This document shows positions 29,243-36,654 of a DNA stretch of 64,000 bases, one piece after another. The notes beneath the pieces were generated by a model that saw only the letters and a list, made by a program, of their open reading frames with translations, ran no database searches and was not told where the DNA came from. This DNA is from Microbacterium sp. nov. GSS16 (GTDB lineage: Bacteria; Actinomycetota; Actinomycetes; Actinomycetales; Microbacteriaceae). The stretch spans positions 2,046,001 to 2,110,000 of the forward strand of contig NZ_CP116338.1 in NCBI RefSeq assembly GCF_028198145.1, read 5' to 3'. The first letter of the stretch is position 1. Each line of letters starts with the position of its first letter. Made by a program: the position numbers and the translations under genes.

Positions 29243-31092
29243 TGCCGCGCATCCTGCAGGCCGACGTCGAGGAGGTGAAGACCCGCACGAACATCGCCGA
29301 CATCGTCGGCGAGCGGGTCGCCCTCAAATCGGCAGGCGTGGGTTCGCTCAAGGGGCTCTGCCCGTTCCACGACGAGAAGAGTCCGAGCTTCCACGTGCGC
29401 CCGCAGGTCGGGTACTACCACTGTTTCGGCTGCGGCGCCTCGGGCGATGTGTACTCGTTCCTGCGCGAGATGGATCACGTCAGCTTCACAGAGGCCGTCG
29501 AGCGGCTTGCCGCCCGGGTCGGCTACTCACTGCACTACGAGGACGGCGGTGCGGCGCCGGAGACCAGCGGGCGCAGCCGGCTGTACGCGGCCAACACGGC
29601 CGCGGGGGAGTACTTCCGCTCGCAGCTGCTGAGCCCCGAGGCCGAGAGCGCCAGGCGCTTTCTCGGCGAGCGGGGGTTCGATGCGGGCGCTGCAGCCCAT
29701 TTCGGGGTCGGCTACGCGCCCCGCGGCTGGGACAACATGCTGAAGGCGCTGAGTGCGAAGGGCTTCACCCGTGACGAGCTCACCGCCGCCGGGCTCGTCT
29801 CGGCCGGGCAGCGCGGCGTCTACGACCGCTTCAGGGGTCGGGTCGTCTGGCCGATTCGAGACGTCACCGGGCAGACCATAGGGTTCGGCGCACGCAAGCT
29901 CTACGACGACGACCAGGGGCCGAAGTACCTGAACACCCCCGAGACGCCGATCTACAAGAAGGCGCAGGTGCTCTACGGGCTCGACCTGGCCAAACGCGAC
30001 ATCAGCAGGGGAGACCCGCGCCGCGTGGTCGTCGTCGAGGGCTACACCGACGTCATGGCCTGCCACCTTGCAGGCGTCACGACCGCGATCGCGACCTGTG
30101 GCACCGCGTTCGGAGCGGAGCACATCAAGGTGCTGCGCCGGGTGATGGGCGACGATTCGGCGGCGGGCGAGGTCGTATTCACATTCGATGGCGATGAGGC
30201 GGGCCAGAAGGCGGCGCTGCGCGCCTTCAGCGAGGACTCGCGTTTCACTGCGCAGACCTTCGTCGCCGTCGCGCCCGACGGTCTCGATCCCTGCGACATG
30301 CGTCTGCAGCGGGGGGATGCCGCGGTGCGCGGGCTGATGGACGCCAAGGTTCCCATGTTCGAGTTCGCGATCGATCGCAAGCTCGCCGGATACGATCTCG
30401 CCACCGTCGAGGGGCAGGTCGGCGCGTTGCGGGCCGCAGCCCCGATCGTCGCCGAGATCCGCGATGAGCTGCTGCGCCCCGGATACGAGCGGGTGCTGGC
30501 TCGCCGACTCGGGATGGATCCCACGGCTGTGCACCAGCAGGTGCAGCGGGCCGCGCGCGGGGAACGCGAGCAGCCGGGCCCGCGACAGCAGGCGCCGGGC
30601 GGTGACAGTGCCGAGGGCGTTACGCGCGTTCGATTGGTCGATCTGCCGCGCACGCCGGAGGTCGCGCTCGAGCGCGATGCGCTCATGGGCGTGCTGCAGT
30701 ACGGTCACCGGCTCGACCAGCAGACTCTCGCCCGCGCGCTGAGCGAGCCCTTCCGGCATCCGGCGCTGGAAGCGGTGCGCGACGCCGTGGCATCCGTCGC
30801 CGACCGCACCAGGGTCGGCTGGGCGACGGCAGCGGCGGATGCCGTGCGCGAGCCGTACCGCAGCCTCGCAGGCGAGCTGCTGATGATGCCGTTCCCCGCC
30901 CGCGACGACGAGGGAGCGCTGGCGTCTTCGGCCGACCTGTGCCGGCGGCTGATCCTGCGCACCATTGAGCGCGAGAAGCAGGAGCTGCTGGGTGCGGTGC
31001 AGCGGGTGCCCGCCGACTCGGACGGGGGACGCGCGCTTCGCATGCGACTTCGCGACGTGGATGCCGAGCGACTGAGGTTCGCCGAGTCCTGA
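29242..31092 (+). CDS. dnaG: DNA primase DnaG
   Basis: 616 residues. The N-terminal zinc ribbon CPFH...CFGC is in GLCPFHDEKSPSF and YYHCFGCGASGDVYSFL. The TOPRIM core has VVVEGYTDVMACH and FDGDEAGQKAAL, and a C-terminal helical region contacts the replicative helicase. It synthesises RNA primers. The frame is open upstream to 29167, but the ATG at 29242 overlaps the dgt stop (TGATG) and gives the standard N-terminus MPRILQADVEEVKTRTNI. Confidence 0.97.
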   Translation: MPRILQADVEEVKTRTNIADIVGERVALKSAGVGSLKGLCPFHDEKSPSFHVRPQVGYYHCFGCGASGDVYSFLREMDHVSFTEAVERLAARVGYSLHYEDGGAAPETSGRSRLYAANTAAGEYFRSQLLSPEAESARRFLGERGFDAGAAAHFGVGYAPRGWDNMLKALSAKGFTRDELTAAGLVSAGQRGVYDRFRGRVVWPIRDVTGQTIGFGARKLYDDDQGPKYLNTPETPIYKKAQVLYGLDLAKRDISRGDPRRVVVVEGYTDVMACHLAGVTTAIATCGTAFGAEHIKVLRRVMGDDSAAGEVVFTFDGDEAGQKAALRAFSEDSRFTAQTFVAVAPDGLDPCDMRLQRGDAAVRGLMDAKVPMFEFAIDRKLAGYDLATVEGQVGALRAAAPIVAEIRDELLRPGYERVLARRLGMDPTAVHQQVQRAARGEREQPGPRQQAPGGDSAEGVTRVRLVDLPRTPEVALERDALMGVLQYGHRLDQQTLARALSEPFRHPALEAVRDAVASVADRTRVGWATAAADAVREPYRSLAGELLMMPFPARDDEGALASSADLCRRLILRTIEREKQELLGAVQRVPADSDGGRALRMRLRDVDAERLRFAES

Positions 31093-31128
31093 GCGCTTTC
31101 GGCCGCTGAACCCGGCAGGATGGACGGT

Positions 31129-31896
31129 ATGCCTGCCGACAGCGAGTTCGCGATCGACTGCCATGATCTGGTCATCGACCGGATCGGGCACGGTGGAACG
31201 ACGCGTGCCGTCGACGGCGTGACCTTCTCGCTCAGACCCGGTGAGCTGATGTGCATCGGCGGTGCGACCGGCGCGGGGAAGTCGAGCCTGGTGACCGCGC
31301 TCGCGGGGGTGGGTGATGCATCGCTGAAGGTCGCCGGCGGTCGCGCCACGGTCTGCGGCGTGGACATTCGGGGGCGCGGGCGCAGACGCCGTACCCTCAC
31401 CGCTCTCAGCGGCCACCTCGCTCAGGCGGCGGGCGCGTCGCTGCCGCCCCGGCTGACCGTCGGCGAGGCGATCTCCGAGCCGATCACCTCGCGCGAGAAG
31501 AAGGTCAACGGCAGAGCGCTGGCGATACGGGTGGCATCGCTGCTCGACGAGCTGCACCTGCCGCTCGGCCTCGCCTCGAAGTTCCCCTATGAGCTCAGCG
31601 CCGGCATGCGTCAGCGCGTCGCCATCGCCCGCGCGCTGATGCTCGAACCGCATGTGCTCATCGCCGACGAGCCGCTCGCGAATCTCGACCTCGAGGTGCG
31701 ACCGGTCGTCTTCGATGCGATCACCCGCCGCCGGGCCGAGCGGGCCATGGCTGCTCTGCTGGTGACGAACGACGCAGCATTCATCCGTGAGCTGGGTGCC
31801 GAGGCGCTGCTGCTCAGAGCGGGCCATGTCGTCGCGAGGGGCGTCGGGTCGAACCTCATCTGGGCTCCGAACGCCGAGGCCGACGTCGGTCAGTGA
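31129..31896 (+). CDS. orphan ABC transporter ATP-binding protein
   Basis: 255 residues, one cassette: Walker A GGATGAGKSS, signature LSAGMRQR, Walker B VLIADEPLANLD, and a switch region with VTNDAA where most transporters have His. The nearest look is to the peptide/nickel (DppD/F) group, but no permease or binding protein is adjacent. The Asn in place of the switch His may reduce ATP hydrolysis. The start is one of two ATGs; 31129 has a CAGGAT box 7-8 nt upstream and 31120 is nine bases earlier. The role is unknown; it could serve a transporter encoded elsewhere. Confidence 0.8.
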   Translation: MPADSEFAIDCHDLVIDRIGHGGTTRAVDGVTFSLRPGELMCIGGATGAGKSSLVTALAGVGDASLKVAGGRATVCGVDIRGRGRRRRTLTALSGHLAQAAGASLPPRLTVGEAISEPITSREKKVNGRALAIRVASLLDELHLPLGLASKFPYELSAGMRQRVAIARALMLEPHVLIADEPLANLDLEVRPVVFDAITRRRAERAMAALLVTNDAAFIRELGAEALLLRAGHVVARGVGSNLIWAPNAEADVGQ

Positions 31897-31924
31897 TCCC
31901 GCCACGCCCGGGGTGTCGCCCGTG

Positions 31925-31954
31925 TTCAGCGGGGCCTGCGGAGTTTGCTAAGCT
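31925..31954 (+). promoter_or_regulatory. tRNA-Asn promoter
   Basis: TTCAGC (31925-31930), an 18-bp spacer, then TAAGCT (31949-31954), 37 nt before the mature tRNA 5' end. The position fits a stand-alone tRNA gene; the -35 is only moderately good. Confidence 0.5.
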
Positions 31955-31991
31955 GGGGGAGTTGCCCGCCCAGCGGGTGACAACCGAATGA

Positions 31992-32067
31992 TCCTCGGTA
32001 GCTCAATTGGCAGAGCAGCCGGCTGTTAACCGGCAGGTTCTTGGTTCGAGTCCAAGCCGGGGAGCCA
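31992..32067 (+). tRNA. tRNA-Asn (GTT)
   Basis: 76 nt including an encoded CCA. The acceptor arm TCCTCGG pairs with CCGGGGA (one wobble), the anticodon stem CCGGC flanks the loop TGTTAAC, with anticodon GTT at 32025-32027, and the T loop is GGTTCGAGTCC. D-arm bases GTAGCTCAATTGGCAGAGC are standard. It is a single tRNA gene with its own promoter and terminator. Confidence 0.98.
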
Positions 32068-32069
32068 TA

Positions 32070-32104
32070 GAAGCCCCGATCCAGTACCCCTGGGTCGGGG
32101 CTTC
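32070..32104 (+). terminator. terminator of tRNA-Asn
   Basis: A 15-bp stem (GAAGCCCCGATCCAG with CTGGGTCGGGGCTTC, one wobble) with a 5-nt loop, beginning 2 nt after the CCA end. A short CCCG follows instead of a T-tract. From here to 32281 I see no gene. Confidence 0.85.
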
Positions 32105-32241
32105 TCCCGTCTCGGCAGCACTCCTGCGACGCGTGATCAGAGGCCGAGGGTGGGGAAGCACAGAGCGGATGCCGGGCATCCGGCGTGTCGGTGCGGATCT
32201 GCGCGCAGACCCGCGCACTGCGCACCAGACCATCTGAGACT

Positions 32242-32260
32242 GCCGACACCCCGGGTCGGC
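32242..32260 (-). terminator. possible terminator of ddh
   Basis: GCCGAC and GTCGGC pair around a 7-nt loop, about 22 nt downstream of the ddh stop codon on the minus strand. There is no T-tract; the stem is short. Confidence 0.4.
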
Positions 32261-32281
32261 TCAGAGCCGTCCCGAGGGGCA

Positions 32282-33268
32282 TCAGAGCAGCTCGGCGCGC
32301 AGCCGCTCGGGTGACTTGGGTGAGAGCAGACCGGGTGCGATGTCGAACGGCGTCTTCGCGCCGTGATCCCCGGATGCGGAGAGCCGCGCAGCGGCGCGCG
32401 CGTAGGCGACCAGCACACTCGCGGTGAACTCGGGGTTCGACTCCAGCGCCAGCTGGAACTCCACGGTCTGCGCGACGCCCTCCGAGGTGGTCGCGCTGCG
32501 GATCACGAAACCGCCGTGCGGCACGCCCGCGTGATCGCGGGCGAGCTCCTCGGCCGACACGATGTGCACCGTCGTGTCGTACGGCTCGAAGTAGTCGGGC
32601 ATCGTCACGATCGCCTCACGCACGGCATCCTGATCCGCGCCGTCCTCCAGCACCACGAAGCACTCCCGCGTGTGCTTGTCGCGGGTGCTCAGCGCGGGGC
32701 GGTCGCCGGCGCGCACGCGGGCCATGGCGTCGTCGGAGGGGATCGTGTACTGCACCCCGGCGGCGACGCCGGGCACCCGACGGATGGCGTCCGAGTGGCC
32801 CTGGCTGAGCCCGCGCCCCCAGAACGTGTAGGTCTCGCCCTGCGGCAGGATCGCCTCGCCGTACAGACGCTGCAGAGAGAACAGGCCGGGGTCCCACCCG
32901 GTCGAGATCACCGCGGTCGTTTCCGCAGCTCGCGCGGCGGCGTCGACGGCGGCGAAGTGCTCGGGGATGCGGGCGTGCGTGTCGAAGCTGTCGACGACCG
33001 AGAAGCGCGCTGCCAGCGCGGGAGTCTGCTCAGGCAGATCGCTCTTCGAGCCGCCGCACAGGATGAGCACGTCGATCTCGTCCTGCAGCGTGTCGAGCTC
33101 CTCGATGCGTCGAACCGGCACTGTCGGGTCGACTGTGCTGACCGATTCGGGGTCGCGGCGGGTGAAGACGCCGACCAGGGTCATGTCGGGGTTCATGGCC
33201 AGTGATCGCTCGACGCCTCGGCCGAGATTGCCGTAGCCGACGATTCCGATGCGCAGCTGTGCGTCCAT
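32282..33268 (-). CDS. ddh: meso-diaminopimelate D-dehydrogenase
   Basis: 328 residues, matching characterised enzymes (about 320-326). The NADP-binding Rossmann motif is at the N-terminus (RIGIVGYGNLGRGVE), followed by VFTRR, STGWDPGLFS and TFWGRGLSQGHSDAIRR, all characteristic of Ddh. It reversibly converts tetrahydrodipicolinate plus ammonia to meso-DAP in one step, a shortcut for lysine synthesis found in only some bacteria such as Corynebacterium. The ATG at 33268 has AGGAAAGAG upstream, so the 15-residue longer frame is dropped. It stands as a single minus-strand gene after def. Confidence 0.93.
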   Translation of the reverse strand: MDAQLRIGIVGYGNLGRGVERSLAMNPDMTLVGVFTRRDPESVSTVDPTVPVRRIEELDTLQDEIDVLILCGGSKSDLPEQTPALAARFSVVDSFDTHARIPEHFAAVDAAARAAETTAVISTGWDPGLFSLQRLYGEAILPQGETYTFWGRGLSQGHSDAIRRVPGVAAGVQYTIPSDDAMARVRAGDRPALSTRDKHTRECFVVLEDGADQDAVREAIVTMPDYFEPYDTTVHIVSAEELARDHAGVPHGGFVIRSATTSEGVAQTVEFQLALESNPEFTASVLVAYARAAARLSASGDHGAKTPFDIAPGLLSPKSPERLRAELL

Positions 33269-33316
33269 GTTGCTCTTTCCTGTGCGGAGAAGGTGTGGTC
33301 CGGCGTTCGTCACGCC

Positions 33317-33883
33317 TCAGCCCTCGAGGTCGTCGACCCCGGGCATCCAGCTGTGCGAACCTCGGCTCCAGCCGCGCTTGCGCGCGATCTTCTGCACGGT
33401 CTTCCGATCGGAGTCGTCGAGGCGGTCGACGTACAGGATGCCGTCGAGGTGATCGAACTCGTGCTGCATGATGCGCGCCCGCCAGCCGTCGACTTCGATG
33501 CGCACGTCGCGGCCCTCGAGGTCGGTGCCCGTCACGAGCACGCGGTCCGAGCGGCGCAGTGCGAAGCGCTCGCCCGGGAACGACAGGCATCCCTCGGACT
33601 CCTCGTCGGAGTCGGGGGAGCCGGGCTCCGGAGGCGTCATCAAGAGCACCGGGTTGATGATCTCGCCGCGCCACGGGTTCTCGTCGTCGTCGACGTACGA
33701 GTAGACGTAGATCCGCAGGCCCACGCCCACCTGGGGAGCCGCCAGTCCTACGCCGGGAGCGGCATCCATGGTCTCGTACATGTCGGCGACGAGCGTGCGG
33801 ATCTCGTCGGTCACCTGGCCGACCTCGCTCGCGGGTGCGTGCAGAACAGGATCGCCCATGATGCGAATCGGAAGAACAGCCAC
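33317..33883 (-). CDS. def: peptide deformylase
   Basis: 188 residues with all three PDF motifs: GVGLAAPQVG, EGCLSFPG and QHEFDHLDG (Cys and two His bind the metal, Glu catalyses). It removes the N-formyl group from nascent proteins. The start GTG at 33883 has TAGGGT exactly 6 nt upstream, so the mRNA is probably leaderless. Head-to-head with the DMT gene, 43 bp between start codons. It ends 48 bp before ddh and may be co-transcribed with it. Confidence 0.97.
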   Translation of the reverse strand: MAVLPIRIMGDPVLHAPASEVGQVTDEIRTLVADMYETMDAAPGVGLAAPQVGVGLRIYVYSYVDDDENPWRGEIINPVLLMTPPEPGSPDSDEESEGCLSFPGERFALRRSDRVLVTGTDLEGRDVRIEVDGWRARIMQHEFDHLDGILYVDRLDDSDRKTVQKIARKRGWSRGSHSWMPGVDDLEG

Positions 33884-33889
33884 GCCACA

Positions 33890-33895
33890 ACCCTA
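33890..33895 (-). promoter_or_regulatory. -10 box, leaderless def promoter
   Basis: TAGGGT on the minus strand, 6 nt before the GTG at 33883. The divergent DMT box of the same sequence is 19 bp away. Confidence 0.55.
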
Positions 33896-33914
33896 ACGGG
33901 CGGGAAGCGGCAGG

Positions 33915-33920
33915 TAGGGT
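33915..33920 (+). promoter_or_regulatory. -10 box, leaderless DMT gene promoter
   Basis: TAGGGT, 6 nt before the GTG at 33927. It is the same hexamer as the divergent def box, 19 bp away. Confidence 0.5.
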
Positions 33921-33926
33921 GAGACG

Positions 33927-34928
33927 GTGCATCATGGGGCGGACTTCGCAGGGAACGTGAGCGATCAGCTTGTCGGGGTGTTTCAGAACCCCGCTCTGCT
34001 GCTCGGCATCCCTCTGGCCCTGGCCGGAGCCGTCTTCATGTCGCTCGGCGCGCAGTATCAGCATCGCGGAGTCGAGAAGGTCGAGCGGCTCAGCGGCACG
34101 CAGGGAGCGACCGGCCTCAGCGGCGCACAGCTCAGGGCGCTGCTGACGCGCCCGTCGTGGATCATCGGCACCCTGATGCTCGGACTCGCGATCGCCTGCC
34201 AGCTCAGCGCCATCGCCATCGCGCCGCTCATCGTCGTTCAGCCGCTCGGCGCGATCGCGCTGGTCGTGACCACGCTGCTGAACGCCCGGATCTCAGGTCA
34301 CACGCCCACCAGACAGTCGCTGATCGCGATCAGCGCGTGTCTGGGCGGCATCTTCCTGTTCGTCGTCTTCGCCGCGCTGTATGCGACCGAGCGCCCGATC
34401 AGCAACGACGACCTGTTCATGATCCTCACGATCCTGCTGGTGGTGATCATCGCGCTCGGCGCATGCTGGCTGATCCTGCGGCGCCGCATGCGCGCGCTGT
34501 TCTACGTCACCGGCGCTGGGATCCTCTACGGCTTCGTCGCCACCCTTGCCAAGGCGGTCATCAGCCGCATCCAGGCGGGGAACTTCGAGTGGCTCACGGT
34601 GGTGTGCGTGATCGCGCTCATCGCCGCCGCAGCGGTCGGCGCGTACTTCGTGCAGACCGCGTACAGCTCGGGGCCTCCCGACCTGGTCATCGCGGGCCTC
34701 ACGGTGATCGACCCGATCGTCGCAGTGCTCATCGGCGCGCTCGTTCTCGGCGAGGCCGCGGCGGCGCCGCTGTGGGTCGTCGTGCTGTTCGTCATCGCCG
34801 GGGCGATCGCCATCTGGGGCGTGTTCAGCCTCGCCCGGTACCACCCGCAGGTGCTCAGCGACAGCCAGGAGCTGGGCCTTCGCCGCGGCAGCGACCCTTC
34901 GGCGGGCTCAGGGCCCCAGCAGGGCTGA
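33927..34928 (+). CDS. DMT-superfamily membrane transporter
   Basis: 333 residues with about nine hydrophobic segments, in the arrangement of DMT-type permeases (two EamA-like halves, a charged loop between them). The first segment follows about 20 polar residues. Similar actinobacterial proteins are annotated as DMT or NIPA-like magnesium transporters; the substrate is unknown. The C-terminal tail (about 320-333, RRGSDPSAGSGPQQG) is encoded by a copy of the dispersed GC-rich element. The GTG at 33927 has TAGGGT 6 nt upstream. Its stop lies in a palindrome shared with convergent pgl. Confidence 0.82.
   Translation: MHHGADFAGNVSDQLVGVFQNPALLLGIPLALAGAVFMSLGAQYQHRGVEKVERLSGTQGATGLSGAQLRALLTRPSWIIGTLMLGLAIACQLSAIAIAPLIVVQPLGAIALVVTTLLNARISGHTPTRQSLIAISACLGGIFLFVVFAALYATERPISNDDLFMILTILLVVIIALGACWLILRRRMRALFYVTGAGILYGFVATLAKAVISRIQAGNFEWLTVVCVIALIAAAAVGAYFVQTAYSSGPPDLVIAGLTVIDPIVAVLIGALVLGEAAAAPLWVVVLFVIAGAIAIWGVFSLARYHPQVLSDSQELGLRRGSDPSAGSGPQQG
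34896..34919 (+). repeat. dispersed element copy at the DMT gene 3' end
   Basis: CCTTCGGCGGGCTCAGGG followed by CCCCAG, nearly identical over 24 bp to the dusB copy at 27433. Translated as DPSAGSGPQ at the C-terminus. Confidence 0.75.
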
Positions 34929-34938
34929 GCCGGCTCAG
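34925..34938. terminator. palindrome holding the stop codons of two convergent genes
   Basis: CTGAGCCGGCTCAG, a perfect 14-bp palindrome. The TGA of the DMT gene (34926-34928) and the TGA of pgl (34937-34935, minus strand) are symmetric within it. As RNA it can fold only into a short stem, so termination is uncertain. Confidence 0.5.
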
Positions 34939-35714
34939 TAGTCGCGATCGATGAGCTCGGGGGATACCTCGGCGGCCGCGGCCTCGTCGACGAAGAACAC
35001 CGTGCGGCGGCGTCCCTTCGCTCCCGCGGCGGGCACACTGGCATAGCTCGCGCCCGCGAGCGCGAGACCGAGAGCGGACGCCTTGTCGGCACCGGTCAAC
35101 ACCAGCCAGACGCGCTTGGCGGAGTTCAGCACCGGACGGGTCAGCGTGACACGCTCGGGCGGGGGCTTGGGGGAGTCGCGCACGGGCAGCGCCGCGGCAT
35201 CCGTCACCGTCACCTCGGGGCGATCCGGGAAGAGCGATGCGATGTGCCCGTCGGGCCCGACGCCGAGGAAGCACACGGCGAACGACGGCCACTCACCGTG
35301 CGCGCTCGGGAACCTGGCGAGCTCGGCGGCGTACGCCGCCGCCGCCTGATCAAGGGTCAGACCGTCGCTCGGAGCTGCCACCTCGTGCACGTTCTCGACG
35401 GGCACGGTGATGCGATCGATCAGCGCCCGCCGCGACTGCAGCGAGTTGCGGTCGGGGTCGTCGCGCTCGACGAAGCGCTCGTCCCCCCACCAGAAATGCA
35501 CCAGCGACCAGTCGATGTCCGCCGAGCGGGGGTCGTCGGCCGCGGCCGCGAGCACGGCCCCGCCCATCGAACCGCCCGTCAGGCACACGTGCGCGATGCG
35601 ACCGTTGCGGGTGCGGGCCTGCAGACGAGTGAGGAAGCGATCAGCCACGCGCGCCGCGAGAGCGGCGGGAGTGGGCTCGACGACCACAGACTTCGTCGTC
35701 CCCTGGACCTTCAT
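34935..35714 (-). CDS. pgl: 6-phosphogluconolactonase
   Basis: 259 residues, DevB/Pgl type: LTGGSMGG near residue 46, FWWGDERFVERDDPDRNS, and FLGVGPDGHIASLFP, the signature of the family. It hydrolyses 6-phosphogluconolactone to 6-phosphogluconate, the step after Zwf. The ATG at 35714 has AGGAGG upstream and lies 4 nt after the opcA stop; the longer frame would lie inside opcA. It is the last gene of the minus-strand pentose phosphate block. Confidence 0.95.
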   Translation of the reverse strand: MKVQGTTKSVVVEPTPAALAARVADRFLTRLQARTRNGRIAHVCLTGGSMGGAVLAAAADDPRSADIDWSLVHFWWGDERFVERDDPDRNSLQSRRALIDRITVPVENVHEVAAPSDGLTLDQAAAAYAAELARFPSAHGEWPSFAVCFLGVGPDGHIASLFPDRPEVTVTDAAALPVRDSPKPPPERVTLTRPVLNSAKRVWLVLTGADKASALGLALAGASYASVPAAGAKGRRRTVFFVDEAAAAEVSPELIDRDY

Positions 35715-35718
35715 CCGA

Positions 35719-36654
35719 TCATGCCTCCTGCTCGGGCGGACCGAGGTGCGACCAGCCCTCGGTGATGACCCGACCATAGAGCAGATCCGCATCCAGCCGG
35801 CGCAGCTCCTCGGCGAGGCACTCCCGCAGCGTGCGCCGCGGCAGGTGCAGCTCGTGGTCGGGCTGGCCGGGCTGGGTCAGCACGGCGACGCTCGGCGAGG
35901 GGCGCTCGAGCAGGATGTCGCCGCTGGCGCGGGTGAGGCGCACCGACTTGATGCCCTCCTCCCACTCGCTCGGATCCTCGTACGACCAGGTCACCGGCAC
36001 CTCGAGCGCCATCTGCAGCCATGCGGCGAGCAGGGCGGTCGACGGCGACGCCGCAGCGCCGCGCACCTCGGCGCTGGTCACGTCTTCGAAGGGCGGCTGG
36101 TCGAGCACGGCGGCGAGCTGCTCACGCCAGTGCGTCAGGCGGGTCCAGGCGAGGTCCGTGTCTCCGGGGGCGTGCGTGCGACCCAGCAGGCTGAGGCGAT
36201 CGCGCACGTCCGAGCTCGTCGCAGCGTCCGTGATGCGCCGCTGCGCGATCCGGCCGAGCGGCGAGTCGGCCGCATCCAGAGGTGCCTCGTCCGGCCACCA
36301 CGCGACGACCGGGGCATCCGGAAGCAGCAGCCCGGTGACCAGGCTCTCGGCGTTGCTCGCGGCATCGCCGAAGGCGCGCAGCACCACCACCTCGCTCGCG
36401 CCGGCGTCGCCGCCCACGCGGATCTGCGCGTCGAGACGGGCGTCGCCGTCGCCGACGGTGAGCACGATGACGCGCATCGGGTGCTCGCGGGATGCGTCGT
36501 TGGCCGCCTCGATCGCCTCTTCGGCCACGCCGTTGCGGGCGGCGATGATCAGGGTCAGCACGCGACCCAGGGCGACCGCGCCGCCCTCCTCGCGCACCTT
36601 GACGAGCTGCTTGGCGACCTGGCTGATCGTGGTGTCGGGGATGTCGATGATCAC
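35719..36654 (-). CDS. opcA: glucose-6-phosphate dehydrogenase assembly protein OpcA
   Basis: 311 residues, typical actinobacterial OpcA: MIIDIPDTTISQVAKQLVKVREEGGAVALGRVLTL at the start and conserved WWPDEAP and VTWSYEDPSEWEEGIKSVRL. OpcA is needed for full activity of G6PDH in actinobacteria and cyanobacteria, as a partner protein rather than an enzyme. It overlaps zwf by 4 bp (ATGA) and precedes pgl by 4 nt, confirming a single transcription unit. Confidence 0.96.
   Translation of the reverse strand: MIIDIPDTTISQVAKQLVKVREEGGAVALGRVLTLIIAARNGVAEEAIEAANDASREHPMRVIVLTVGDGDARLDAQIRVGGDAGASEVVVLRAFGDAASNAESLVTGLLLPDAPVVAWWPDEAPLDAADSPLGRIAQRRITDAATSSDVRDRLSLLGRTHAPGDTDLAWTRLTHWREQLAAVLDQPPFEDVTSAEVRGAAASPSTALLAAWLQMALEVPVTWSYEDPSEWEEGIKSVRLTRASGDILLERPSPSVAVLTQPGQPDHELHLPRRTLRECLAEELRRLDADLLYGRVITEGWSHLGPPEQEA

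Noticed and set aside
31992..32281. Integration site with mobile element at tRNA-Asn
   Set aside because: No integrase gene, no repeat of the tRNA 3' end within the window, and the tRNA is followed directly by its own terminator.
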